Origin: Palsa-1392 sp036493915
GTDB taxonomy: Bacteria; Verrucomicrobiota; Verrucomicrobiia; Chthoniobacterales; UBA10450
Length of the DNA stretch: 21,859 nt
Direction of reading: 5' to 3'
Assembly (NCBI GenBank): GCA_036493915.1
Contig: DASXPA010000222.1
Span: forward strand, 1-21,859
Below, one piece after another: positions 15,011 to 21,859 of this stretch. A program made the position numbers and the translations under genes. The notes under the pieces were generated by a model that saw nothing but the letters and a program-made list of their open reading frames with translations, made no database searches and was not told where the DNA came from. Each line of letters opens with the position of its first letter. The first letter of the stretch is position 1.

Positions 15011-15454
15011 TCAGCCTTCTCGCTTTGACGCGGAAAAGAGCCGATCCCAAAGACGATGATGTTGCAGTTCCACCTCGTCGGTCCAGGTGAATTGGCAATC
15101 CTGGCAATAGTATTCTTTCGGGAAAATTTTCAGCGCAAAAAGAATGCCGGCGAGCGCTGGGGTAATGAACTTGCGGGTGAGCTGCGGATATTGGATACGG
15201 GTGGAATTGCACTGCGGACAGTGGAGCGCGGTGATCTCGGGATCGGCGGCCTCCCATTCCACCATGAGCGCCTGCGCCCGTTCGAAATTGGCATCCTCCA
15301 CGATCACCTGGGCGTTCGCCTTCGGCTTCGACATAAAGGCGTAGGTCTGCAGGTTGGCCTCGTTGTGCAGGTCGGCTTTGACGCCCGCCTCGCGAAATTT
15401 GTTTCGAAGATGCTTGGCTTTGGCCGGGTCGTTGTAGGTCGCGATCGTCACCAT
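15011..15454 (-). CDS. DUF2007-type protein with zinc ribbon and one membrane segment
   Basis: The 147-aa protein starts MVTIATYNDPAKAKHLRNKFREAG, the DUF2007 (putative signal-transducing) ferredoxin-like fold with VIVEDANFERAQALMVEW closing it at about 66. A split zinc ribbon follows, CPQC (79-82) and CQDC (117-120). Between the two halves lies a hydrophobic stretch (FITPALAGILFALKIF, 96-111) that may span or dip into the membrane. ATG at 15454. The gap 14918-15010 to the LysM gene holds nothing evident. Function unknown. Confidence 0.75.
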   Translation of the reverse strand: MVTIATYNDPAKAKHLRNKFREAGVKADLHNEANLQTYAFMSKPKANAQVIVEDANFERAQALMVEWEAADPEITALHCPQCNSTRIQYPQLTRKFITPALAGILFALKIFPKEYYCQDCQFTWTDEVELQHHRLWDRLFSASKREG

Positions 15455-15495
15455 AAATTGCCCGGATTTGTTGGGCGTGCCTGATCAAACATCAA

Positions 15496-15939
15496 CTAGC
15501 GCCCGAGCGCAACACTGGCGGGCGGGAACCACTGGTAGAGCATCAAATAAACGAGAACCCCGGTGACCGAAACGTAAAGCCAGATCGGCATCGTCCAACG
15601 CGCGATCCGACGATGTTTATCCCAGCGCCGGCGAAAAACGGGAATGAGCGTGAGGATGACCAGCGGCAGGGTGACAAACGCGAGGAGGATGTGCGAGATG
15701 AGCATCGGAAAATAAAACCAGGCGATGAGGCCATGGTAGCCAGAGGATTTCTCACCCGCGTGAAGGTGATAAATGATATAGCCCGTAAGAAAGAAGCTCG
15801 AGGAAATGAGCGCCGTGATCATGCAGGCGATGTGGCGCCGCCAATGGCCGCGCCGGATGAGCCACCAGCCTAACGAAATGAAAACGGTACTGATCGCGTT
15901 GAACGAGGCGTTGACCGCCGGCAGATCGGCAATGGTCAT
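15496..15939 (-). CDS. DUF420 membrane protein (CtaM/YozB-like)
   Basis: This 147-aa protein has four hydrophobic helices, with DLPAVNASFNAIS before the first, HWRRHIACMITALISSSFF leading into the second, YHLHAG after it, and WYxxxLISHILLAF in the third. Conserved histidines at the helix ends and the DLPA.NA opening are the signs of DUF420. The Staphylococcus member CtaM is needed to mature a haem-copper oxidase, so a cytochrome oxidase assembly role is possible here, but no oxidase genes are in view. ATG at 15939. It is divergent from the AsmA-like gene. One GCCTAACGA site is at 15868. Confidence 0.85.
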   Translation of the reverse strand: MTIADLPAVNASFNAISTVFISLGWWLIRRGHWRRHIACMITALISSSFFLTGYIIYHLHAGEKSSGYHGLIAWFYFPMLISHILLAFVTLPLVILTLIPVFRRRWDKHRRIARWTMPIWLYVSVTGVLVYLMLYQWFPPASVALGR

Positions 15940-15958
15940 GGATGGAGCATTGAGCGTG

Positions 15959-16028
15959 AAGCGTTGAAGCGGTCAAGCGATCGCAACGCTTTATCGCTTC
16001 AACGCTTTAACTCTTCAACGTTTCAACG
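15959..16028. repeat. inverted repeat with TTCAACG repeats in a divergent intergenic region
   Basis: Arms at 15959-15971 and 15995-16007 are perfectly complementary over 13 bp around a 23-nt loop. TTCAACG also recurs at 15998, 16014 and 16022 and inverted at 15962. The region separates the DUF420 gene (-) from the AsmA-like gene (+), so it may hold both promoters and a regulator site. Confidence 0.6.
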
Positions 16029-16043
16029 ATTTTAATCCTCATC

Positions 16044-18437
16044 ATGCCGCCGACGCTCACGAGCGAACCGCCTCCACCCCGTCTCCATCGCGGTCGCCTC
16101 CGCGCCTCGCGCTCGCGCCGCGCTTTGCGCGCTCTCGTCCGCCTAACGATTGTCCTCTTCGTCGCCGGGCTCGCGCTCGGCGGTTGGTATTTGGCCAAGA
16201 AAGGTTTCAGCCGCAGCTGGCGCAATAAAGTGGTCGAAGAGCTGCACAAGCGTGGCGTCGAAGCTTCCGTCCGCCGCCTCACGCTCGATCCTTTTCGCGG
16301 CCTGATCGCGCGCGACGTGCGCATTTACGACTACAAAAGACGCGAACGCACGCTCGCCGTCGTGAGCGAAATTTCGCTCGATATCAATTACGCTGCGCTC
16401 TTTCATCACCAGCCCTTCCTCAACGCCCTCGACATCCGCAACGGCGACCTCACCATCCCCCTCCCGTCGACTGAAGGTCAGGTCACGAGCGCGGAGCTGA
16501 AACACTTCCGCGCTCACATCTATTTCCCGCCAGAGCGGATCGAGGTCAGCCAGGCGGAGGGTCTCTTTTGTGGTATCCGCATTTCCGCCACCGGCCAGCT
16601 GATCAAGCGCGAAGGCTACGCGCCGTCACCGAAGACGCCCGCCGAGGATACGGCGGGGCGCCTGCGTCTGCTGCAAATGCTCGTGACGAATTTGCAACGC
16701 CTCTCTTACCCGGGCCCGCCGCCGGAGTTGCAGGTGAAATTTTCCGGCGATCTCTCCCAGCTCGAGGACGCACGGGTTGAGGCCACCCTGCGGGCCAGTC
16801 AGGTGGTGCGCGACCATTATGAGGCGCGCAATCTCAATCTCACCGCGGAATGGAAGGACCAGACGCTCGCCCTGCCGCAGGTCGACTGGCGCGACGACGC
16901 CGGCCGTTTTTCCGGCACCGCCACCTGGCAACGGACCAATGGCCACGCCACCTTCCAGGCGCGCTCGACGATCAACCTGCAATCCTTGTTAGGTAGTTTC
17001 GGCCTCGGCGCATTCGTCGATGATTTCACCTTTGCGGCGTCGCCGTTGGTCGAAGCGTCCGGCTCCGCTGCGTTTGGCGCGCCGGCTCGCGAGTTTGAAG
17101 TCATCGGCAAACTCACTTTCGAAAGCTTTACCTACAAGAGCGTCGCTTTTGATGGGTTGACTGCCGATTTCGCCTGGGGACGCGATCGCCTGATGGTGCG
17201 CGATTTGCGCCTCCGCCAGCCGAGCGGACAACTCAGCGCCGACATCTTCGATGCGCCTAACGACTTCCGCTTGAATCTCGAGAGCACGATTTCCCCGAGC
17301 GCGCTCGCGCCGCTGGCGCCCCCGGCCGTGGGGAATTTCCTGAGCACCTGGGAATGGCAGCGCTCACCCGGCGTTCGCCTGAGCGCGCGCGGTCCTGACC
17401 GCAACCCCGCGCACTGGCACGGTACCGGCACGGTCGCGCTCGGGCCGGCGCGGTTCCGGGGCGTGCGGATGGAAAGCGCGAATGGCGATTTTCATTTCGG
17501 CGACGGCGCTTTTTACTTCGACCACTTCAAGGTCGTCCGCGACGAAGGCGTCGGCAGCGGCGCCTTCGGTTACGATTCGCGCAAGCGCGAAATCCGCGTC
17601 GACAATGTCGTCACCACACTCCGTCCGAGCGAGGTGATCATGTGGATCGATCCAAAATTTTATCGGCAAGTCGTGCCCTACCGATTCCATCGTGTCCCCC
17701 GCGTTACCACTAATGGCATCGTGCAATTGGGCGCCGGCAAACAGACGCACCTGCAGCTCGACATCTCCGCGCCAAGTGGGATGGACTACACTTTTATCGA
17801 TAAAGTTTTGCCCATCGACCACGTCACGGGACAGCTCCTTTTCACTGACGACCGGCTGCAAATCCTCGGAGTGAAGGCGACACTCTTTTTGGGCGACATC
17901 ACCGGCAACGCCGACATTGCCCTAGGCAAAGGTGGCGGCCGTTACACCGCTTCGCTCACAATCGATAAGGCGGATTTCCCGAGCGTGACGGGACTTTATT
18001 TTAAATATAAAAGCGCGCGCGGACAGTTGAACGGTCACTTCGATTTCGGCGGGGTCGGCGACAATCGCACGGCGCTGCACGGCGCCGGGAGAGTCGAAGT
18101 GAAAAATGGCAACGTCTTCGCGATCCCGGTTTTTGGGCCGCTCTCTCAGTTGCTCAATAAGGTTTTCACCGGCGCGGGTTACAGCGTCGCACACGAAGCG
18201 ACCGCGCCTTTCACGATTCGCGATGGCGTCATTCACACCGACAAGTTGAAAGTCGCGGGCAAGCTCTTCTCCATGCTCGGGCACGGCGACATCGATTTCA
18301 TTAAGAACGATCTCGACTTCGACATCCGGATCGACGCCAACGGTCCTGGCGCGCTCCTCGCCCCGCTTTATCAGCTTTTCGAATACCACGGGAGCGGCAG
18401 CCTAACGAAGCCGGTCTGGCGTCCAAAACACTTGTGA
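16044..18437 (+). CDS. AsmA-like / YhdP-type inner-membrane-anchored protein
   Basis: The 797-aa protein has one N-terminal membrane helix (LRALVRLTIVLFVAGLALGGWYLA, in residues 29-52) after a very basic cytoplasmic tail, then a long beta-rich periplasmic part. The C-terminal AsmA-type block is visible: VEVKNGNVFAIPVFGPLSQLL, FTIRDGVIHTDKLKVAG, then MLGHGDIDF and LAPLYQLFEYHGSGSLTKPVWRP. Proteins of this group (AsmA, TamB, YhdP) form hydrophobic grooves that move phospholipids between inner and outer membranes, so a Gram-negative envelope is implied. ATG at 16044. Two GCCTAACGA sites are in it and a third at 18400 near the end. It ends 24 bp before the nfo gene. Confidence 0.85.
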   Translation: MPPTLTSEPPPPRLHRGRLRASRSRRALRALVRLTIVLFVAGLALGGWYLAKKGFSRSWRNKVVEELHKRGVEASVRRLTLDPFRGLIARDVRIYDYKRRERTLAVVSEISLDINYAALFHHQPFLNALDIRNGDLTIPLPSTEGQVTSAELKHFRAHIYFPPERIEVSQAEGLFCGIRISATGQLIKREGYAPSPKTPAEDTAGRLRLLQMLVTNLQRLSYPGPPPELQVKFSGDLSQLEDARVEATLRASQVVRDHYEARNLNLTAEWKDQTLALPQVDWRDDAGRFSGTATWQRTNGHATFQARSTINLQSLLGSFGLGAFVDDFTFAASPLVEASGSAAFGAPAREFEVIGKLTFESFTYKSVAFDGLTADFAWGRDRLMVRDLRLRQPSGQLSADIFDAPNDFRLNLESTISPSALAPLAPPAVGNFLSTWEWQRSPGVRLSARGPDRNPAHWHGTGTVALGPARFRGVRMESANGDFHFGDGAFYFDHFKVVRDEGVGSGAFGYDSRKREIRVDNVVTTLRPSEVIMWIDPKFYRQVVPYRFHRVPRVTTNGIVQLGAGKQTHLQLDISAPSGMDYTFIDKVLPIDHVTGQLLFTDDRLQILGVKATLFLGDITGNADIALGKGGGRYTASLTIDKADFPSVTGLYFKYKSARGQLNGHFDFGGVGDNRTALHGAGRVEVKNGNVFAIPVFGPLSQLLNKVFTGAGYSVAHEATAPFTIRDGVIHTDKLKVAGKLFSMLGHGDIDFIKNDLDFDIRIDANGPGALLAPLYQLFEYHGSGSLTKPVWRPKHL

Positions 18438-18461
18438 CAATCCGCAAATGCGGAGTTCGGA

Positions 18462-19358
18462 ATGCGAATGAGGAACCGCCCGAGCAAAGCTGAGCGATCG
18501 GCTGCCGCGCATTTAGAATTGTTAGGCGCGCACATGTCGATCGCCGGCGGTGTGCATCGCGCGATCGAACGAGGACGCTCGATCGGGAGCACCGCAATGC
18601 AGATTTTTGTGAAGAACAATATGCAATGGTTCGCCCGCCCGTTTGCGCCGGACGAGATCAAGGCCTTTCTCGAACATGCGCAGCGGCACGAGCTCGGGGC
18701 GATCTTTGCGCACGCGAATTATCTGATCAATCTCGCCGCGACCAATCCACAGTTTCACGCCAATTCCATTCGCGCGCTTTCCGAAGAATTGGCCCGCGCG
18801 GATGAACTCGATTTGCCGTTTCTCGTTCTTCATCCTGGTGCGCATCTCGGCGCCGGCGAGGAAGCGGGCTTGGAAAAGATCGTCAAATCAATCGACCGCG
18901 TTTTCCGCTCAATTCCAAAAACAAAAACGCGGATCGCGCTCGAGACCACGGCCGGACAAGGGAGCTGCCTCGGTCATACCTTCGAGCAGCTTGCCTACCT
19001 CATCGCCAACGTGCACGAGCCGGAGCGGCTTTGCATTTGTTTCGATACCGCGCATGTCTTCGCGGCAGGTTTTGACCTAACGAGTGAAAGCGGAACGAAG
19101 AAGACTTTTCGCGAGTTCGATCGCGTGATCGGCCTCCCACATCTCGCTGCGCTGCACCTGAACGACTCGAAGACCGCACGCGGTTCGCGGGTCGATCGTC
19201 ACGAGCATATCGGGAAAGGTCAGATCGGACTTGAGGCATTTCGGGTCATCATGCGCGATCGGCGGTTCCACAAAATCCCCAAAGTGCTCGAGACACCGAA
19301 AGGCAAGGACCTGCGCGAAGACGTCGAGAACATGGCAGCGCTCCGCGCGCTCCGATAG
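18462..19358 (+). CDS. nfo: endonuclease IV (AP endonuclease)
   Basis: This 298-aa TIM-barrel enzyme cuts DNA 5' of abasic sites in base-excision repair. All nine metal ligands of the family can be placed: H84 (HANYLIN), H124 (LHPGAH), E161, D195 and H198 (FDTAH), H232 (LHLND), D245 and H247 (DRHEH), and E277 (LETP). The first ~20 residues before LGAHMSIAGG are an extension, so a start later than ATG 18462 (for example ATG 18468) is possible. It follows the AsmA-like gene by 24 bp, which suggests co-transcription. A 5-bp hairpin at about 18442-18455 lies in that gap and is too short for a terminator. The sequence LLGAH carries a near-copy (TTGTTAGGC, 18519) of the 9-mer and FDLT another (19075). 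Confidence 0.95.
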   Translation: MRMRNRPSKAERSAAAHLELLGAHMSIAGGVHRAIERGRSIGSTAMQIFVKNNMQWFARPFAPDEIKAFLEHAQRHELGAIFAHANYLINLAATNPQFHANSIRALSEELARADELDLPFLVLHPGAHLGAGEEAGLEKIVKSIDRVFRSIPKTKTRIALETTAGQGSCLGHTFEQLAYLIANVHEPERLCICFDTAHVFAAGFDLTSESGTKKTFREFDRVIGLPHLAALHLNDSKTARGSRVDRHEHIGKGQIGLEAFRVIMRDRRFHKIPKVLETPKGKDLREDVENMAALRALR

Positions 19359-19440
19359 ACTCGGATGAGCGAGCGATTTTGCCATTGCTCCGTTTTTGCA
19401 AACTGTCTAAAACCCAAAGCGGTTGCGGGTTATTGATCTA

Positions 19441-19794
19441 ATGCGTCTCCTTCGCTCCACCATTTGTCTCTTTGCCTTCTGCCTCTTCGCTGGCCGCAGC
19501 AGTATCTCGACCTATGACCAGGTGGCTTACGAGCACGCCACAAATGGGAGGGTCGATGCCGTCGGGCTGATAGCGACCGGCGATTTTAGCGCGCACCGGC
19601 AGGAGATCGCGACGGTGCTGGCGAAAGAGCACGGGCAGAAAGAGAAGTTTATGACGCTGAAATATCGCGTGTCCGCATCCACGGCCAGGGCGCTCGGGGT
19701 GGAACAGCCGTTCGTCGCCAAGGAGGACGGCGGGTTGCAGAAGAGCGCGGAGTTCACCAGAGCATTCGCCAATACCAGCAGGCGAGTGGAGTAA
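19441..19794 (+). CDS. small exported protein, paralogue of the 21126 lipoprotein that lost its lipobox
   Basis: A 117-aa protein from ATG 19441 (a start at 19423 would add six residues before the signal). After a hydrophobic signal segment it reads FAGRSSISTYDQVAYEHATNGRVDA, matching FAGCSTISTYDQAAYEHATNAKVDA of the gene at 21126. The lipid-anchored Cys is Arg here (CGC for TGC), a single transition, so it should not be lipidated. After EIATV the two proteins diverge and the tail here (KEHGQKEKFMTLKYRV…) is unrelated by eye. TTTGCCATTGC occurs upstream of both genes (19378, 21073). The gene may be a decaying or repurposed copy. Function unknown. Confidence 0.65.
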   Translation: MRLLRSTICLFAFCLFAGRSSISTYDQVAYEHATNGRVDAVGLIATGDFSAHRQEIATVLAKEHGQKEKFMTLKYRVSASTARALGVEQPFVAKEDGGLQKSAEFTRAFANTSRRVE

Positions 19795-19814
19795 AGCCCA
19801 CGGGAGCTCTGAAT

Positions 19815-19895
19815 ATGGACACGATTCGAAGCCTCCTCGCCAACCGGGAAATGCCGGGCGCGGCGGCCTCGCCGGGAATGGAGATCCATGTATGA
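19815..19895 (+). CDS. possible 26-aa leader ORF
   Basis: ATG at 19815, preceded by GGGAG 8-9 nt upstream, opens MDTIRSLLANREMPG…MEIHV and stops at TGA 19893-19895, overlapping the next ATG as ATGA. The good ribosome site and coupled junction support translation, perhaps to drive the next gene, but a peptide this short may be chance. Confidence 0.35.
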   Translation: MDTIRSLLANREMPGAAASPGMEIHV

Positions 19896-20536
19896 TTCTG
19901 CTCGCGACTTCGGCCTCCGATCCCACCGTGCAGGCGGTCTGGTTGTCGTTCGCGTTCTACCTGCTTAATCTCCTCGCTCCGATCATCCCGGCGGTCTTGA
20001 TCTACTGGCTGTTCCCAGAGGGCAACACCGGCGGGACGGCAGGCGGCAACTCGGTGGAGGGTGGCGTCTTCGGGTGGAAGATCAAGGCGATCGGCGCCTG
20101 GGGCGCGTATGTGACGGCGTTCCTGCTCGGCTATTGGGCGATCAACGCGACGGCGGCGCCGTTGATCAAGAAGGTGGCGGGCCGGTCGGTGTGGACGTTC
20201 AAGACGCAATTCAAGCTCTTGGATGAACATGGGAATGCCGATAACACGGCAACGGTGGACAACCTGCAGGTCTATCCCGCAGCCATTTCGACTAAGGGCC
20301 AGAGCGCGACGATAACGTATTTCTCCGATACGGACGAGCTGCCGGATGAGTTGCAGGTAAACGTCCCGGGATACGAACCGCAGGATGTGTCGCTCAGTGG
20401 GGTGAAGCCGAAGAACGACACGATTAGCCTGCCACCAATTGTTCTAAAGAAGCTCCCGCCGGTGAGCACGGCGCTGACCGCGCCGACACCGTTGCCGCCG
20501 GGGGAAGGTCCGCCGCCGATTACCGAGAACAAATAA
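19892..20536 (+). CDS. two-helix membrane protein with a proline-rich tail, unknown
   Basis: The 214-aa protein has two hydrophobic helices: residues about 13-41 (VWLSFAFYLLNLLAPIIPAV…) and 64-87 (AIGAWGAYVTAFLLGYWAIN). Between them lies a Gly-rich loop (EGNTGGTAGGNSVEGG). After helix 2 a soluble, probably beta, domain of about 95 residues contains VWTFKTQFKLLDEHGN and ITYFSDTDELPDELQVNVPGY, then a Pro/Thr-rich tail (LPPVSTALTAPTPLPPGEG). I do not recognise the family. The ATG overlaps the stop of the possible leader ORF, and the next gene begins 7 bp after the stop, so it is one operon with its neighbours. Confidence 0.65.
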   Translation: MILLATSASDPTVQAVWLSFAFYLLNLLAPIIPAVLIYWLFPEGNTGGTAGGNSVEGGVFGWKIKAIGAWGAYVTAFLLGYWAINATAAPLIKKVAGRSVWTFKTQFKLLDEHGNADNTATVDNLQVYPAAISTKGQSATITYFSDTDELPDELQVNVPGYEPQDVSLSGVKPKNDTISLPPIVLKKLPPVSTALTAPTPLPPGEGPPPITENK

Positions 20537-20543
20537 CTTCCTC

Positions 20544-20912
20544 ATGCGCTCCACACTCTTACTCTTGCTCTGCACTCTCCTCGTCATATCCGCGGCCGCG
20601 CGCGCGACCGATCTCCGCGGGAAGGTGGAAAGTCCGGCGGCGGGGCCGACAGGCGTCCAACCCAGCGCGACGCCGCAGGCGTCGGCCGCTCCGGCGCGGA
20701 AGGTGCCGCTGGCGGGCGCGGCGGTTGCGCTATTCGTGCTGGGCGAGAACACGCCCGTTCACACCACTTCGACGGACGCCGATGGCTTCTATTACTTCAC
20801 CGGAATTAAACCGGGGTCGTACGTGCTCCAGATCCATGGGGCGAATTACCCGCTCACCGTTCAGGATACGAAACAGCAGGATGTCGCGATCATTACCGTG
20901 CAGGAACGATAA
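20544..20912 (+). CDS. secreted carboxypeptidase-regulatory-like (beta-sandwich) protein
   Basis: The 122-aa protein has a signal peptide (LLLLLCTLLVISAAARA, cut near residue 21), a Pro/Ala-rich linker, and a beta-sandwich: LAGAAVALFVLGENTPVHTT (two parts), then TDADGFYYFTGIKPGSYVLQI, the classic D.dG.f.f.gl.pG.Y.L pattern of carboxypeptidase regulatory/SdrB-like domains, ending with YPLTVQDTKQQDVAIITV. It should be exported and may bind a partner protein or sugar rather than act as an enzyme. It begins 7 bp after the two-helix membrane protein. The specific role is unknown. Confidence 0.75.
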   Translation: MRSTLLLLLCTLLVISAAARATDLRGKVESPAAGPTGVQPSATPQASAAPARKVPLAGAAVALFVLGENTPVHTTSTDADGFYYFTGIKPGSYVLQIHGANYPLTVQDTKQQDVAIITVQER

Positions 20913-21125
20913 AACAAACCGGAGAGGAACTCGCGCCTGCTCTCAAACTCACTCGTCTAAGAAGACAGCGCCCTTTTCGGCGGGCCAATCGAAGAAGCGC
21001 CGGGCGGTCCCATTCTCGTCGTTAGGCGGGGCAGCGGGCTGACGGATTCAAGGTTGTGTTTGCCTTCAAAACTTTGCCATTGCGCTCGCGGCGCGATCGG
21101 ATACAAACGGATCGGCTTTTAAATC

Positions 21126-21539
21126 ATGCGCGCGCATTGCCTGAATCTGCTCGCGGTTCTCGGCCTCTTCGCCGGCTGCAGCACCATCTCGACCTACGAT
21201 CAGGCCGCCTACGAGCATGCCACGAACGCGAAGGTCGATGCCCTCGCGCTGATGGATAAGGCGACCGCCGACTATAGCGCGTACCGCGAGGAGATCGCGA
21301 CCGTCGATTTGGAATTGAAGAAGGCCTACGAATACGACAAAGGCCGGCCGCTCAACGAGCGCACTTTGCAACAGTGGGACGTGATGATGAATCCCGAGCG
21401 CGATCTTTTCGCCGGCTTCCTCCGCGACTGGGAGCGCAAAGGGCATTTCAAGCCGGTCGCGCTCACAGAGCGAAAGAGTAAAGTCGCGGAAGGCTTTGAT
21501 CAGATCATCGGCCTGGAAAGCGGCAAACTAAAACCTTGA
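21126..21539 (+). CDS. small lipoprotein of unknown family
   Basis: This 137-aa protein has a lipoprotein signal LLAVLGLFAGC with C18 as the lipidation site. The mature part starts STISTYDQAAYEHATNAKVDALALMDKA and is helical with many charged residues (LELKKAYEYDKGRPLNERTLQQ). It is the intact paralogue of the gene at 19441, which shares the first ~45 residues. The next gene starts 6 bp after the stop, so they are probably expressed together. The 213-nt gap before it (20913-21125) holds one TCGTTAGGC site and no gene. Confidence 0.75.
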   Translation: MRAHCLNLLAVLGLFAGCSTISTYDQAAYEHATNAKVDALALMDKATADYSAYREEIATVDLELKKAYEYDKGRPLNERTLQQWDVMMNPERDLFAGFLRDWERKGHFKPVALTERKSKVAEGFDQIIGLESGKLKP

Positions 21540-21545
21540 GGCCCC

Positions 21546-21859
21546 ATGCCCGATACGGACGCCATTCTCAAGAGCATCGAAGAGCAGAGTAAAGCACTCG
21601 CCGAACAGCTCATCGGCCAATTCACCAAGCAAGCGATCGCAGATACGAAAGATTTCCTCGAGAAATCCCGCGACGACATCGAACGCTGGACGGGCGAGCT
21701 GGCCCGCGGCGAAATCGACGAAGACGATCTTGAGAGTCTCGTCCGGGCGGAGAAGGACGTCGCCGAAATGCGGGCGCTGAAACAAGCCGGGCTCGCCCAG
21801 GTGACTCTCGATACTTTTACGAAAGGCGTTCTCGATATCGCGATCAGCGCGATCATGGC
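21546..21859 (+). CDS. alpha-helical protein of unknown function (partial, cut by window end)
   Basis: ATG 21546, 6 bp after the lipoprotein stop, opens a frame that runs to the window edge (104 codons seen). It is almost wholly helical and charged: ILKSIEEQSKALAEQLIGQ, FTKQAIADTKDFLEKSRDD and RAEKDVAEMRALKQAGLAQ, with a more hydrophobic stretch at the end (VLDIAISAIM). No signal peptide is seen, unlike its neighbours. I do not recognise it. Confidence 0.6.
   Translation, partial: MPDTDAILKSIEEQSKALAEQLIGQFTKQAIADTKDFLEKSRDDIERWTGELARGEIDEDDLESLVRAEKDVAEMRALKQAGLAQVTLDTFTKGVLDIAISAIM

Noticed and set aside
14925..15488. 187-aa minus-strand ORF over the DUF2007 gene
   Set aside because: Overlaps the zinc-ribbon gene in another frame and has no recognisable domain.
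18442..18455. Hairpin after the AsmA-like gene as a terminator
   Set aside because: Stem of only 5 bp, no following T-run, and the nfo gene starts within 24 bp of the stop.

Overview
The window is GC-rich bacterial DNA with tightly packed genes. Gene content (accA, a DUF420 membrane protein, a LysM protein, an AsmA-like protein, endonuclease IV, and small secreted or lipoprotein genes of unknown family) and intergenic repeats of the type CCGCRGATTACGC suggest a soil Verrucomicrobiota, perhaps a Chthoniobacterales/Spartobacteria lineage. That placement is inference (about 0.6); there is no rRNA or other decisive marker. I saw no tRNA, rRNA, CRISPR array or transposase.

Layout. (1) 1-626 (+): the tail of an unidentified gene, then a GNAT acetyltransferase starting in its stop codon. 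(2) 727-10899 (-): a long unidirectional block, transcribed right to left: ATP-grasp protein, hsdM, hsdS, a HEPN-like protein, a HipA-type kinase, a protein joining a HipA N-subdomain-like region to a HIRAN domain, and hsdR. Junctions are 4-bp overlaps or gaps of 9-18 bp, so this looks like one operon: a type I restriction-modification (RM) system with three extra genes between hsdS and hsdR. (3) 10900-12050: intergenic repeats, a small winged-helix ORF and a decayed esterase pseudogene. (4) 12109-19358: an esterase (+); accA, a LysM/dead L,D-transpeptidase-like protein, a DUF2007/zinc-ribbon protein and a DUF420 protein (all -); then an AsmA-like protein and endonuclease IV (+). (5) 19441-21859 (+): a cassette of small envelope proteins of unknown function, including two paralogous genes of which the first lost its lipobox cysteine.

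The strongest candidate for a new system is the composite RM operon. HsdM/HsdS/HsdR should modify and cut DNA. The HEPN protein (RxxxxH motif) is a plausible RNA-cutting effector, in the way the HEPN-type anticodon nuclease PrrC is carried in a type I hsd locus. The kinase and its HIRAN partner look like a split HipA toxin, as in HipBST, but without an HTH antitoxin gene.

Two DNA-level signals stand out. The 9-mer GCCTAACGA occurs 13 times on the two strands (about 0.17 expected by chance), in every reading frame, across stop codons and once between genes; it is almost missing from the RM cargo. And hsdM contains an 81-bp palindromic element inserted exactly in frame as 27 codons, like the Rickettsia palindromic elements found inside genes.
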